DNA of 64,000 nucleotides from Rhineura floridana (GCF_030035675.1 NC_084489.1:82016270-82080269), one strand, 5' to 3'; positions 10,508-21,496 are shown, counted from the stretch's first letter. Notes: a model not told the origin generated them from the letters alone. A program made the numbers and translations.

Positions 10508-10720
10508 CTGAAACGACAGAGGGTGGACACGCTCAAAGATGGCATATTTAAGCATTTTCATTCTGAACAAGTTTCCCTTAAATATTGGAAAGAGACGTCC
10601 TCCTAAAACAAGGATGGACAGTTTTCCCCTCTTTCTCCTGGGAAGAAATACAGCACCTTCTATCCACAAATCCAGTCTGGGATCAAGGCAAAAGTGAAAT
10701 TCTGCAGCATACACTATTAC

Positions 10721-10789
10721 CTATTACTAAGTCTCTGCCATCGACAAGCCCAGCCGAGATGAGTTCTTGGGATACCCCATCAGCAGTAT
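10721..10789 (-). CDS. OXSR1: OXSR1 exon 16 (CCT domain, RFxV-binding residues)
   Basis: It encodes (D)TADGVSQELISAGLVDGRD then LVI, 69 nt, acceptor TTTGCAG and donor GTAATA. The Asp completed at its 5' border and the Glu of SQEL correspond to human D459 and E467, known contacts for the Arg of RFx[V/I] peptides in WNKs and cotransporters. Both are kept, so ligand binding should be intact. Confidence 0.96.
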
Positions 10790-10963
10790 CTGCAAAGATC
10801 ATAATTAAGAGACTGTCATATTTGCATGCAACGGGTCTAAAACAAATTTAGTGTTTACCGTTTGCAGGTATTTGCCAATTCTTATTTGCTATTAATTTTT
10901 ACATTTGTTTTATATTATGCATTAATCTGTAGTCTATCTTGCTTAACATGGCCATTTTGAACA

Positions 10964-11441
10964 GGTTCAGTGGAGGAATAGCTTCAGAGGAGGGCAACAA
11001 GGATGATCAGGGGACTAGAAACCAAGACCTATGAGGAGAGACTGAAAGAACTGGGCATGTTTAGCCTGCAGAAGAGAAGACTGAGGGGAGATAAGACAGC
11101 ACTCTTCAAGTACATGAAAGGTTGTCACACAGAGGAGGGCCGGGATCTCTTCTCAATCATCCGAGTGCAGGACACGGAATAATGGGCTCAAGTTGCAGGA
11201 AGCCAGATTTCAACTGGACATCAGGAAAAACTTCCTAACTGTTAGAGCCATACGACAATGGAACCAACGACCTAGAGAGGTAGTGGGCTCTCTGACACTG
11301 CAGGCATTCAACAGGCAGCTGGACAGGCAGCTGGACAGCCATCTGTCGGGGATGCTTTGATTTGAATTCCTGCATTGAGCAGGGGGTTGACTTGATGGCC
11401 TTATAGACCCCTTCCAACTCTACTATTCTATGATTCTATGA
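10964..11441 (+). mobile_element. CR1 LINE, 3' end
   Basis: It has the typical CR1 tail: GAGGAGGGCAACAAGGATG, later GGAGGCATTCAA-like and CTTGATGGCCTTATAGACCC, closing with the octamer-type repeat ATTCTATGATTCTATGA. It is 5' truncated. A short doubling, GGACAGGCAGCT twice near 11320, sits in the tail. Confidence 0.85.
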
Positions 11442-11686
11442 ATAGACTATATGCAGAAAGGTGCAATATAGTAAGTTTTTAATAGGTTTAGAGGATCCAA
11501 GTCTACTTGAAAGTGCCACTTCCTAATTCCAAAGTACTAAGGATCTAGCTGGGGCTTCTCGTTTGGGAAGGATAAGCACTCTCTACGTGTTGAGAGGAGT
11601 CTGAACCCGAACTCTGTATTACATATTTAGCATGTTTCTGAAAGTATAACTAGTGCAGAAGCCTAGAGCTAGGAAATTCATAGAAC

Positions 11687-11740
11687 ACAGAAATCTGCCT
11701 TATACCAAGACATGGTACATATCTCAGTATTATCTCAGTT
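11687..11740 (-). mobile_element. tRNA-derived SINE fragment
   Basis: CTGCCTTATACCAAGAC..CTCAGTATT is the reverse complement of the SINE 3' part (actgagtataaggcagcttcc). It is old and partial. Confidence 0.5.
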
Positions 11741-11807
11741 CAGTGTGCAACAGCATTCAGCAGACAGTACTAATAGTCAGTAGGCAGTAGCATTGCCTCA
11801 GTATTCA

Positions 11808-12147
11808 GAACAGAGAAGCGAACTTCTTCACACAGTGTGCAGTAATACTATGGAACTGGCTTCCCGAAGATGTAGTGATGGCCAGCAACTAGGATGGTTT
11901 TTAAAAAAAGAATTGGACAAATTCATGGAGGGAAAGGCTATCAAAGGATTACTAGCCATGATGGCTACATTCTTCTCTCCACTGTCAGAGGCAATGCATC
12001 TCTGTATGTATACCAGTTGCTGGGAATCACACATGGGGAGCGTACAGCTGCATTCAGGTCTTGCTTGCAGGCTTCCCATAGGCATCTGGTTGGGCACTGT
12101 GAGAACAAAATGCTAGACTGGCCTGATCTAGCAGGGCTCTTCTTATG
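11808..12147 (+). mobile_element. CR1-like LINE 3' end, second subfamily
   Basis: It runs from CTTCTTCACACAG through TTGGACAAATTCATGGAGG, CAGTTGCTGGGAATCACA and CATCTGGTTGGGCACTGTGAG to GCTAGACTGGCCTGATC. The same tail recurs at 22165 and 50128-50645. Confidence 0.75.
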
Positions 12148-12179
12148 TCCTGACATACACCGACTGGCTAAGGCTCTCC

Positions 12180-12335
12180 AAGTCAGACCAATAGTCCACC
12201 CAGCTCAGATTGTCAGTGTTGAGTGGTACTGGATCTCCACGATTTCAGAGTTAGGTGGTTTTTCCCAGCTCTGCTTGGAGATTGAACCTGGGACCATCCG
12301 CATGCAAACCAGATGCTCTAAAAATGAGCCACAGA
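12180..12335 (-). mobile_element. tRNA-derived SINE, old copy
   Basis: Reverse-oriented B box region GATTGAACCTGGGACC and the flank ATGCAAACCAGATGCTCTA correspond to the SINE head 'tagagcatctgctttgcatgcag..ggttcaatccc'. It is degenerate. Confidence 0.6.
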
Positions 12336-12389
12336 CCCTTCTGCAAGCAGGAGTTCCGGCATACTTCCACCTCCCATGTCCTTACTCAC

Positions 12390-12442
12390 CTCTCCCTGGG
12401 GTGAATTCAAATCGGATGTCATTGAGTTCTTTCTTTGAATTC
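12390..12442 (-). CDS. OXSR1: OXSR1 exon 15 (start of CCT domain)
   Basis: It encodes (R)NSKKELNDIRFEFTPGR, 53 nt, identical to human over this stretch as I recall it. Acceptor TTAACAG, donor GTGAGT. The last G is the first base of the Asp codon (human D459) finished in exon 16. Confidence 0.97.
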
Positions 12443-14208
12443 CTGTTAAGGTGGAGAAGACACAGTGAGGTTCTTTTAACTGCATTATAAATCAAAACTA
12501 CCAGATGAAGCAAACCCATTTTTGTTCTTGGAGGAAAGCAAGGATGGTGAGCCGACAGGCTGGATGCAGCTGGATGCAAATTTTGTCTGGCCCCAGTAAT
12601 GCTATGCCAAATGATAGCTAAGCATGATAAAAAAATTCTGTCCATAGTTTTGTTTGTGAAGAAATCCCTTTTTTAAGTACTATAGGACGCAGATGATGAT
12701 CCACAGTTCCGTTTTGCATCTCTTTTGGATTTCTCATGCAACACATAAATGCAATATATCGGTTAGCAAATGATATATCCAAGCACATATGCTCTTTAAA
12801 TACACCCTTAATGTTAGATGGCACCAAATACATTACGGAGCCTGAGCACTTTTCACTAGGGTGCTCAATGCATGGATTGAATGGATATGTACCCAGGCAT
12901 GCCTACGTGTCGCTCCTCCATAACAGCTGGTAATCTGATTTAGATAGTATTACTTATTTCAATATGAAATGTTTTAGGGTTTATTTTGAGTGGTTTCAGC
13001 AATAAACACATTTTAATTTAATTTGCAGGCACTACAAATGTTACAAGAATTTATACTCTGACTTTGGGCTTTATAATAGCCTGCAGATATGGCTAAGGAT
13101 GGACGGATCACTCAGTTTCATCCACGACAATTCTGCAAGTGTTCAATCATAAGTCTGTGCCAACCCATTTCAGCATTAATCTGTTTATTTTTTAAAAAAG
13201 TATGAATCTTTTAAACGTAAGCATGTGTTTGATCTCAATCTATACATTTCTAAACTAATTTTGCCCTTCATTTTGGTACATTTCTTGAGCAGAGGCCTGT
13301 TACTCAAACTTCAGGGAAATGTGAAATCCAGAATGATAATTATGTTCCAATCTTATTAGTTCAGAATGTGCAAATTAAGTCAGTCTGTTTAAAGATGCAG
13401 ACTGAATTAACTTCTCCATTATCCCTAAGTCTGGCTTTGTTTTTAACTGCATAATTTCCCGCTGAAGACCTTGTGAGATTGAAACACATTCAAACCTTTG
13501 ATATCTCTTTATATACATGTGCCACATTGTTATATTATCAGATTTATCTGTGTTATTTATAGTCTGTTTATAGGGTTTTTTTGGTTCAGTGTGTGTATTT
13601 AGTTTATTAAATTGCATGCAATTTCTGCACAAAAATTCAGCCTTGACCAAAGAGTCTTGCCATGCTTCCAGAAGATCCTCAAGTGTCAGATGCAATCCAA
13701 GTGTCTAACTGCAATTTATACAATGCAATCAGATTGCACTATTTGGACTTTCTTGACACAGAATCGGGTAAAGATTTTTTGACTCAAACAAACAGGCCCC
13801 ATGTATTAATAGAGTTTCTCATAGTGAAAGTTGGCTGAGGGATGGTGAGAAACTCTCAAGACTGAGAATAGTAACAGCAACAATAAATTTAACAGATGGG
13901 TAGAACTGAGGTTATACATGGCCACTGAAAGTTCATGACATTCGAACCCAGCTCTCCTGGGTCCAATGAAGCCCCAGCCACTGAACCATAGAGCAAGGGT
14001 GGCTAACATAGTGCCCTCCAGATCAGGTCTCTCCATCCCTAACCATTGCCCATGCTGGCTAGAACTGATGGGAGCTGCAGTCAAACAACATCTGGAGGGC
14101 ACCATATTGGCTACCCCACCATGGAACCTTTCAAGCCAAGGATGCAGTCGAACAACAGCCAGGTGATTATGCCTTGGAGACGTTTGCATGCCGAAGCAAC
14201 ATGCTTAC
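12443..14208 (-). other. OXSR1 intron 14
   Basis: AT-rich unique sequence. A 106-codon open frame at 13375-13695 has no recognisable motif and I take it as chance. The only repeat I recognise is the family A element at 13994-14117. Confidence 0.8.
13994..14117. repeat. Fold-back DNA element (family A)
   Basis: TGGCTAACATAGTGCCCTCC at the left pairs with GGAGGGCACCATATTGGCTA at the right, around a GCCCATGCTGGCTAG centre. Confidence 0.75.
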
Positions 14209-14282
14209 CTTAACCTTAGAACAAGGCTGATAGGTATTTTTGTTTCCTCTTGTGCTGGGGCTGCTGCAGGAGCAGGAGGTGC
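14209..14282 (-). CDS. OXSR1: OXSR1 exon 14 (Ala/Pro linker end and first CCT strand)
   Basis: It encodes APPAPAAAPAQEETKIPISL then VLRLR, 74 nt. Acceptor CCCCAAAAG follows a clear pyrimidine tract; donor GTAAGC. ETKIPISLVLRLR matches human. The preceding ten residues are Ala/Pro where human has TAQALSSGSGSQ. The chosen acceptor keeps phase 0 with exon 13; an internal CAG 18 bases downstream could act as an alternative acceptor and would also keep the frame. Confidence 0.93.
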
Positions 14283-14997
14283 CTTTTGGGGAAAGGGAAG
14301 GGGCAATTTTTAAATCAATGAATAAAAAGTGCTACTCTGGAGGGTTCTGTGGCCTCAAAGCATAGAAGCATCATAAAGAGATTGACAAACAATGAATCTG
14401 ACCGCTTCAGACAACAGAGTACACACACTGGATGACACCAAGAGGGACCCAATAAAAAACGTCCTTGAGAAGAATCGCTGGATAAATTTCATTCCGTGAT
14501 TCAATGATCAGCAATATCCGAGAGTATTTTGGAGGCATCTACCTTCCCGCTCTCGAAAACACAGACCTTTTGTGGCCCAAGTCAAACTGGCTACTGATCT
14601 AGTGGTGTTAATTTACCACTAACTATTATTTTGGTCTTTTTCTTCAGTATGTGGCTTGACTGCTTTGTTTCAGTTATTTGCTCTGAAGGAACCTATTTTT
14701 TAAAAAAAGTTTCTTCTCTATTAAACTTTTTTTTACATAATATTTTATAGCTGTCTCAGGAAGACCACTAAGCACAGATAAATCTTGCATTGCATTGGAT
14801 TGAACTAATCCAGTACAGAGCAAGATAGCATCATTCCACATTTGGGTGAAGCCTAACAAGCCTTAAAGAAAGGACAATAAAGTAAAATCCCAAAGAGTTA
14901 ATACTTTCTGCAGGGTACAGTCTTGTTGCTGGTGCTATATTCTAGGGCTGGGCTAATATTTAATTAAGGTTCTTCAAGCCCTAATTAAACAAACAAC

Positions 14998-15205
14998 TGG
15001 AATTGCTTTTTAATATGTTTTTAAAACTTTTTTTAAAAAATAATCTTTTTAAAGGTGTTTTGTTTTAATATGTTTTTAAGGAAGTTTTGTTGTAACGTAT
15101 TTTAAAGTCTGTTTTTATGAAGTTTTAGAGTGTTTTTACTGCTTTTGTTTGCCGCCCTGGGGCTACTAGGAGGAAGGGCGGGATATCAATCAATCAATCA
15201 AAAAT
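14998..15205 (+). mobile_element. L2-like LINE 3' tail
   Basis: The pattern TTTTTAATATGTTTTTAAA..TTTGCCGCCCTGGGGCTAC..GGGCGGGATATCAATCAATC is the same ending as the LINE at 1-2425. No coding part is present. Confidence 0.75.
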
Positions 15206-15812
15206 ACAATTGGGAGGAGGGGAGAAGCTGCGTCTCCTCCCCCCCATACACTGACAACAGGAGGGTTCCATCCTGCTCAATGCTGCTTTGCAAGGACCTT
15301 CCCTGCAGTAAAGGCGCTTGCCAAAGGACATCCTGCAGGCAGAATTGAATCCTATGTTCACCAGCTAGACACCGGAAGATTCAACCCTGCTGGAGTCTGC
15401 TTCCCCAGCCCGTTCCATGTGAGGACCGTGCTGGGGCTGGCTGCCTCTTCTTCCCACCCGGCACCTCGCCCCTTTCGCAGCTCTGGATCGCTCCAGATGG
15501 CCTGACTCAACGCAATCTGGGGCTGCCGCCACCCAACTCGGCCGAATTCCCCCCTGAATTGGTTCAGGGCTTGGCTAAATCCGGCACAGAGCCCTACTAT
15601 ATTCTAACCAGATTGCATAGGTTCAAGCTGTTTACACTGGAGCAAGTGCGGGCAGGGGCTGATGGGTGGCAGCCCCTATCTGCAGGGAGACAACTGAGGC
15701 TAAAGTGCCTTTCAGGCACCTTCCAACTCTGCACTCATTTCAACATCGGGCTGGGCTTTCCCTGACCACGCTGCTTTTTCTCTCCACTACATGGATTGTT
15801 TAAGTCACGGAT

Positions 15813-15950
15813 TAGGATCCTCTGGCCCTTCAGATGCTGCTGGACACCAACTGCCTTCAGACCCACCCAGGGTGGCCAATGGTCAGGGATGAAGGGAGCT
15901 GTGATCCAACAGCTTCTGGAGGGACACAGGCTCCCCATCCCTGGGCCAGC
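15813..15950. repeat. Fold-back DNA element (family A)
   Basis: It has CAGATGCTGCTGGACACCAA and the inverted GTGATCCAACAGCTTCTGGA, closing with CAGGCTCCCCATCCCTGG. Confidence 0.65.
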
Positions 15951-15967
15951 AAGTCGGCTCTCTCTAT

Positions 15968-16150
15968 CTCTAAGGGGAAGAGGCTGTGGCTCAGGGGCAG
16001 AACACATGCCGGGCAGGCAGAAGGCCCCGGGCTCAACACGTGACGCCTCTGTTCCACAGGGTCTCAGGAAGAAGGTGACAGAAAATACCTCTGCCTGAGA
16101 CCCTGGAAGGCTGCTGCCAGTCAGAGAAGACAGCACCAACCAGATAGACA
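15968..16150 (+). mobile_element. tRNA-derived SINE
   Basis: GAGGCTGTGGCTCAGGGGCAG is the A-box side and CCCGGGCTCAACACG the B-box side. The body ends CTGCCAGTCAGAGAAGACAG. It is decayed at the 3' end. Confidence 0.6.
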
Positions 16151-17504
16151 AATACTTTGCCCTGGTGTAAGGACGCTTCCCGTGTCCGAATATCTCAGCA
16201 GGAGCTCCTGCTGAAATTGCGCCAGATCTCTGGGGCAGCCTCATTTCTCAACTGGAGAGCTGATCACAAAGTTAGAAGCCCTGCCTTGATGTATAGGAGC
16301 CACAGAGGCTGCTGGGGGGATGGGGGGGCAAAACAGGGTAAGGGTCAGATGCAGTCTGCAGCTGACCACTCTGGCGTATGCCATGATGGGGAGAAACTTA
16401 ACAGATCCCTGAAGTCCTGCACCAGTAATCTACATCGCTCTCTCTTGACGTCAATGAAGCTACAGCTGTCGTCCCTTACCACTGCTGGAGAGCACCAAAG
16501 ACAGAGCCGCGCACATTCAGGGACTATTTCAGAACAGAGGCCAGGGCCCCCTCAAGCATTTAATAGCTTGGGCCTGCACACAGAGGACGTCAGCAGACCC
16601 TAAGCCGAGTGAGTACTGTTTAATTTCAGCCAACTGGAATCCAAGAATGGCAGATGCCAAGGTTTGTCTTCCAAGATTAATGTGCTGTCAGGAGGAGAAC
16701 GGGAGCCCTGTGTGCACAACGGGGTTTTATATATAGCTCGGTTCCAAAAACCATGAAAAAGTTTCTAGGAAAGAAAGCTGAAGCCCTCGAGTGTTGCTCT
16801 GGCCACAAGCGCCACTGAATGATTCCCAGCGGGCCTGTTAGAGGCATGGGACGAGAACGCTTCCCCGTCCCTTCAGGCAGAACAGGCCTCACCCCGACTA
16901 CAAGGACAGCTATTTGTTATATGTGAGTTAGCAGCGTTTGGCTGCCTCCAGGGTACCCACAAGCCACGGGACACACTCCAGGATGTCTCAAGAATGGACT
17001 GACTTTGGCAGGAGGTTGCCTTGAGTAAGAAATGCAAGTTACCTGTCTCTCTCTTCTGCCAAGTTGCACTCCCTCTGCAAACGGTGGGTCTTGCATTACA
17101 ACACCCCATGCAATGTAATGCAGAGGACATTGGGGTGCAGAGAGATACAGCATAAGGTTCAAAGGGCTTCATCTCAAGTTTGCTTGGTAATTCTCAAAAC
17201 ATCCCGGTAGGGTAGGCCAGCTGCTAGTAATCCTGCCTTACCTACCAGTGGCGAGGCTGAAAAGAGGAGAGGCTTATTCATGGCTGATGGGACATTTCAG
17301 CCAGGGACTTTGCAATTCGCAGCTCCGTCTTTTAGCCTCAAAAGAGCGAATGCATGTGCCTGTTTTATACCCAAAGCAGCCTGGGGACAGCTGCATGGAC
17401 AGAAATGACTTAACCCCTTTCCCCACCTGTCATTTCTGAGCTAAAGATCGCCCTCCCCAAAATGCTTTTTCACTCATTAGGGCTGGGAAATAAGGTCTCC
17501 TATC

Positions 17505-17570
17505 ATTCATCCATTCATTCAAATTTACGCCCCAGCTTTTCACATGAGTCTCAAAGCAGGTTACAAAGAA
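17505..17570 (-). mobile_element. LINE 3' tail remnant
   Basis: AAATTTACGCCCCAGCTTTTC..CTCAAAGCAGGTTACAAAG is the complement of a tail of the type 'ttgtaacctgctttgagac'. It is short and unassigned. Confidence 0.4.
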
Positions 17571-17821
17571 AAATAAAACTTGCAATGCACACAATTTAAG
17601 ACATAGATTAAAACATAAAAACAGGAACATCAGAGCAGCATTCATGGTGCAAAGGCCTCATGAAATAAAACCATCTGAAAAAGGGAATTAAGGTGAAAAT
17701 AATGGCATGAGGGGAAAGAAGCCTCTGCTCATTTGCCATTCTGCTAAGGTTGCTTTTGCTTTATGCCAATGAAGAACTACTCCATTCCGTGTAACATGTA
17801 GTTGGAGACTTAACCACTAGG

Positions 17822-17935
17822 CAACCTTTCCCTACTTGGTTCCCCCTAGACTGCAACTCCCCTCAGCTCCAGCCAGCATGGTCAGTGGTCAGGGACAATA
17901 GGAACTGTAGTCCAAAACATCTGGAAGGTACACAA
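17822..17935. repeat. Fold-back DNA element (family A)
   Basis: GACTGCAACTCCCCTCAGC and the inverted GGAACTGTAGTCCAAAACAT flank a CCAGCCAGCATGG centre. Confidence 0.6.
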
Positions 17936-18034
17936 AAAATTGGGGCATGTTGCATCACACAAAGCCTAGGAAAGTATCCTGGCTCAGGTCTCAGGCTATC
18001 AGCCCTCAGACCCCAGCACCACTTCCACTCTCAA

Positions 18035-18240
18035 ATGTTAAAGAGACAGTGGGGTGCTGGATTTAGGGCCTGGGAGACCAGGGTTTACACCCCCAATTCA
18101 GCCATGAACCTCACTGGGTCACCTTGGGCCAACCACTGTCTGCCAGCCTAACCTCCCCCACAGGGTTGTTGTGAGGGTAAAATGGGGAGGAGGAGAGCCC
18201 CTTTGGAGAAGAGGTATTAATGTAATAAATAAATAAATAT
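18035..18240 (+). mobile_element. tRNA-headed SINE with LINE-like tail
   Basis: GGCCTGGGAGACCAGGGTTTAC is the tRNA-like B-box region, followed by CATGAACCTCACTGGGTCAC, then CCCCACAGGGTTGTTGTGAG, ending in (TAAA)n. The head resembles Sauria SINEs, but the tail is not Bov-B. The same type lies reversed at 56833-57038. Confidence 0.7.
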
Positions 18241-18357
18241 CCAGCTGCTCCACGCTTAAGAGAGGCTTCGGTCCCACTAGGTTTATTTTGGAAACTATTT
18301 CTGCTTCCTTCTAGCGTGGGAAGCCGACAGGTCATCCGCAGATGCTCCTTGCCTTAC

Positions 18358-18522
18358 CTGTGCTGGTAGAGGAGCTGCTGCCGCTGCCGCTGCCGCCTGA
18401 GAAGCTGGAGGGGGGACAGCTGGAGTAGGCTGTGCGGGGGGCTGCCCTGCAGGCTGAGGTAGTTGAGGTGGCTGGGCTGGGACGTTGAGCAAAGGGCCTG
18501 TGGGCTCAGCCGATGGAAAGAG
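18358..18522 (-). CDS. OXSR1: OXSR1 exon 13 (Pro/Gln/Ala-rich linker)
   Basis: It encodes 55 residues beginning LFPSAEPTGPLLNVPAQ, passing through repeated PQ/PAQP blocks and ending SQ, eight Ala, PLPAQ. 165 nt, acceptor CTCTAG, donor GTAAGG, phase 0 at both ends. It aligns with human LFPTTDPVGTLLQVPEQ..LPQPAGQ. This is the flexible, poorly conserved link between the S-motif and the CCT domain. The Ala run and nearby AP repeats make the region 9 residues longer than in human. Confidence 0.95.
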
Positions 18523-18728
18523 CTAGAGATTAAAAGAAAGGAAGGAAGGAAAAGGAGGCTGGGGTTTGGTGGAGGAAAGAGGGCGGCCCACTTGCCCAAA
18601 ATACTGATGATTCATTTCTACAGAAGGAAGAGATACCCAATGATGATTCCCAGAGCGCTTGGACGCGGCCAGAGGGCCAGTCCGAAGAGCAACTACCCCC
18701 CCCGAAATCCCATGATCCTTTACAGTTC

Positions 18729-19660
18729 ATAACAATTCCTGTATTCTTGTGTTATGCTTTATGTTAAATAATGTTGGTGGGGGGGCTCTCTGCCCAGATG
18801 GATGATGTCCGACCTGCCCTAGATGGGGTTACACTCCCCCTAAAGGAGCAAGTCTGTAGTTTGGGGGTCTTATTAGATCCGCTCCTGTCACTGGAGGCTC
18901 AGGTAGCCTCGGTGGCACGGAATGCGTTCTACCAGCTTCGGCTGGTAGCCCAACTACGATCCTATCTGGACAGGGAGAACCTTGCCACAGTTATCCATGC
19001 TCTGGTAACCTCTAGATTGGACTACTGTAATGCTCTCTACGTAGGGTTACCTCTGAAGACGGTTCGGAAACTTCAGCTGGTGCAGAATGCTGCGGCCAGA
19101 GTCCTTACTGGGACTAAAAAGTTTGATCATATAACACCTGTTCTGGCCCAGCTGCACTGGCTACCAATATGTTTCCGGGCCAGATTCAAAGTGTTGGTTC
19201 TTACCTATAAAGCCCTTAACGGCATTGGACCGCAATACCTGGCGGAACGCCTCTCCCGCTATGTACCTACCCGGTCACTGCGCTCAACGTCGAAGGCCCT
19301 TCTCCGTGTCCCAACGCATAAGGAGGCACGGAGAATGACAACTAGAGCTAGGGCCTTCTCGGTGGTGGCCCCCAAACTATGGAACGCCCTCCCTGACGAG
19401 ATACGCCTGGAGCCTTCTCTGTTATCTTTCCGGCGCCAGGTAAAGACCTACCTCTTTGCCCAGGCATTTAAAAAAAATTTTAAAATTTTAAAATTGAATC
19501 TAAATTTGGAAATTTTTAATTATGTTTTATTGTGTACTGTATTGTATTTGCATCCGCTTGTATTTTAATCAGTTTTATTATACTGTACACCGCCCTGGGA
19601 GCTTATTGCTATAGGGCGGTCTAAAAATGTAATAAAATAAATAAATAAATAAATAAATAA
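18729..19660 (+). mobile_element. 5'-truncated L2-like LINE with an open 3' frame
   Basis: An uninterrupted frame at 18771-19568 gives 265 residues of the RT C-terminal part: LVTSRLDYCNALYVGLPLK, LQLVQNAAARVLTG, HITPVLAQLHWLPICFRARF and AFSVVAPKLWNALPDEIRL. A 3' UTR follows with CCGCCCTGGGAGCTTATTG and ends in (AAAT)n up to 19660. It is much better kept than the copy at 1-2425, so probably younger. The polymerase core (YADD) and endonuclease are missing, so it is a dead-on-arrival insertion, antisense to OXSR1. The 5' limit is approximate. Confidence 0.85.
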
Positions 19661-19917
19661 AACTCTGCTAATAAGTATTAATACAGCAATTCATACCCCT
19701 GTTTGTGCCTCTCTCAGAGAGCAGTCCTTCTGGGGGTGGGGGCTGAATCCAAAACCCTCCTGGGCTTATGCCGGCAAGGTAGAAGATGCTTTCATCTTTC
19801 TCAACTCCCCCCCCCCAGCCTTTTTGGAAGCTTTACGCACACTCAAGTCCCACTGGAAGGCAAATACACATATCCAGGCTTGTGGCTGATATACTTTCCC
19901 CCTGTTCTGGGGTGGAG

Positions 19918-19952
19918 TGGGTGTGTGGGTGTGTGAATGTGTGTATGTGTTG
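19918..19952. repeat. GT-rich simple repeat
   Basis: Imperfect (GT)n with GGGT and AATGT interruptions. Confidence 0.75.
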
Positions 19953-20409
19953 GAGGAACAGGAGGGCTTTGGATTCAAATCCCCCCTTTGCCCTTTCTGC
20001 TATTGGGACATTGAGAGCATCAAACAAGCCACAGACCTCTCCAGTGCTGCTGCATGGAGGCCTCTGTGACCAGATCTCTCTCTGGCCATGGAGAGAGACA
20101 TCTGCAAAATCCAGTGGCCCTTGGGATGCCCTCCCAGGGATCACAGGATTGCAGCCCCAAAACATTTTTTAAAAAAACTCCAATTATTTACCATTATGCT
20201 ATTACTGGGATGGGCATAGTCTCACAGCTCTGCTTCTCCCTGAGCCTAAACTTCAAATAGCATGCCAACTTCCAACTTTTCAATAAACTTTTGGTGTTCC
20301 TCTCCACGATCTCTGGGGCCTACTGACTCCTTCTCATTTGTGACTTAACTAATTTTTTGTGGCTGAAAATGAAATGAAAAATTACATCTATAGCCTTTTT
20401 ACTAGCTTT

Positions 20410-20462
20410 ATGTATTAAATTTATATCTCACCATTCCTCCCAGAAGGAGCCCAGGATGCTAT
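20410..20462 (-). mobile_element. LINE 3' tail remnant
   Basis: AATTTATATCTCACCATTCCTCCCAGAAGGAGCCCAGG reads in reverse as the L2-like ending 'cctgggctcc..gggaggaatggtgagatataaat'. Confidence 0.6.
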
Positions 20463-21460
20463 TCCTTTGAAATAACTTAGGACAGCCATTTACGGACCTC
20501 CTCACAAGCGACTAGCACGTTCAGAGTTGTCAAACTACCCAATGGACCAATACTGGTCTGGGCTGATCCAAAGGGCTCTGTTGGAGGGAGGGAGATTCCT
20601 TTCCCCCAATTCCCCTTCCTTATCCCAGGCTCTCTTATGCTAGTCACAGCCGTTTGTGCACCCATCTTCCTTGGCCTTCAGTTGACTGATGAAAGGCAGC
20701 CTACTCCTGTCACAAAATGACTCTGTTCTTGCCCCAGAACCTTGCAAGGTTTGCTGGTTTTGCCATTGCTCAGAACACTCACTGGATACTTCTGTTCCTT
20801 CCATGATGCCTCACTCCCCCGCCATGAGCAACTGCCAGCAGGGTTAAGCGCTAGAATGTAGCATTGCCTTCCATTTGTATGCTGCCTTTCTCCCATCATG
20901 CAACCCACAGGCGGCGTACATGTGGGTCCCAGGTGGTCTCGTATCTAGGCATTGTCCAGACCCAGACCTGCTTAGCTTCAGCAAGCAGAAGGCCTCCTCT
21001 GCCGTCAGGCCATACCCTGGACTTGTTAGGAACCATAATTAATATACATATTTGTTTATTAACTGGCTTTGGCAGCTTGTGCTACTTCAAAGTCATGATT
21101 AGTTTGCAAAATTGCACGTTGCATGCAGCTGTGTACAAAAATGCTGCCTGCCACTTAGTTTGCGTCAACAGTTATTAAGCCAGCATTATGCAGTCTGTAG
21201 ACTGACACTTTGTGTAAGTGAAACTGTTGCCTTAGTATTATCTGAGTGCCTTTAATAATAATTCCTGTGATTGTTACTGTGCGTGGAGTTTATTTTAACT
21301 GTTTTTAAATATTGAGTTTTAAACTGTTGTAACCCACCCCGAGACCTGCTGGCGAAGAGGTGATGCTGGTGATAATGGCACTTCCTAAAACATAAACACA
21401 GGAGACAGGGCGTGCCTGGAGATTTGTGATGTTACGGTGCTTGGCTGATTAATAACTTAC

Positions 21461-21496
21461 CTCAGAATTCTGTAATGATTCTTTCACTCTGGGCGA
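21461..21496 (-). CDS. OXSR1: OXSR1 exon 12 (36-nt micro-exon)
   Basis: It encodes SPRVKESLQNSE, 12 codons, phase 0 at both ends, acceptor CCTTTAG and donor GTAAGT. Human reads SPRVKESISNSE. Its length is a multiple of three, so skipping it would keep the frame. It follows the S-motif exon. Confidence 0.95.

Larger units (their letters stand above)
10790..12389 (-). other. OXSR1 intron 15
   Basis: It contains a CR1 3' part (10964-11441), a second CR1-like piece (11808-12147) and tRNA-SINE fragments (11687-11740 and 12180-12335). Sequence at 11442-11686 shows nothing I recognise. Confidence 0.85.
14283..18357 (-). other. OXSR1 intron 13
   Basis: It holds a LINE tail (14998-15205), a family A element (15813-15950), a tRNA SINE (15968-16150), a LINE tail (17505-17570), a family A element (17822-17935) and a tRNA SINE with LINE-like tail (18035-18240). 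I see nothing in 14283-14990, 15206-15810 (GC-richer) or 16155-17500. Confidence 0.8.
18523..21460 (-). other. OXSR1 intron 12
   Basis: It holds an L2-like LINE (18729-19660), a GT-rich run (19918-19952) and a LINE tail (20410-20462). The rest (19960-20400, 20465-21455) shows nothing I recognise. Confidence 0.85.

Noticed and set aside
11894-12490. 198-codon plus-strand open frame as a gene
   Set aside because: It crosses a CR1-like tail, a reversed SINE and OXSR1 exon 15 in antisense; no protein family is recognisable.
13375-13695. 106-codon minus-strand frame in intron 14
   Set aside because: No motif, no splice context and AT-rich composition; treated as chance.
15735-16244. 169-codon minus-strand open frame
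   Set aside because: It overlaps a family A fold-back and a SINE; composition follows the repeats.
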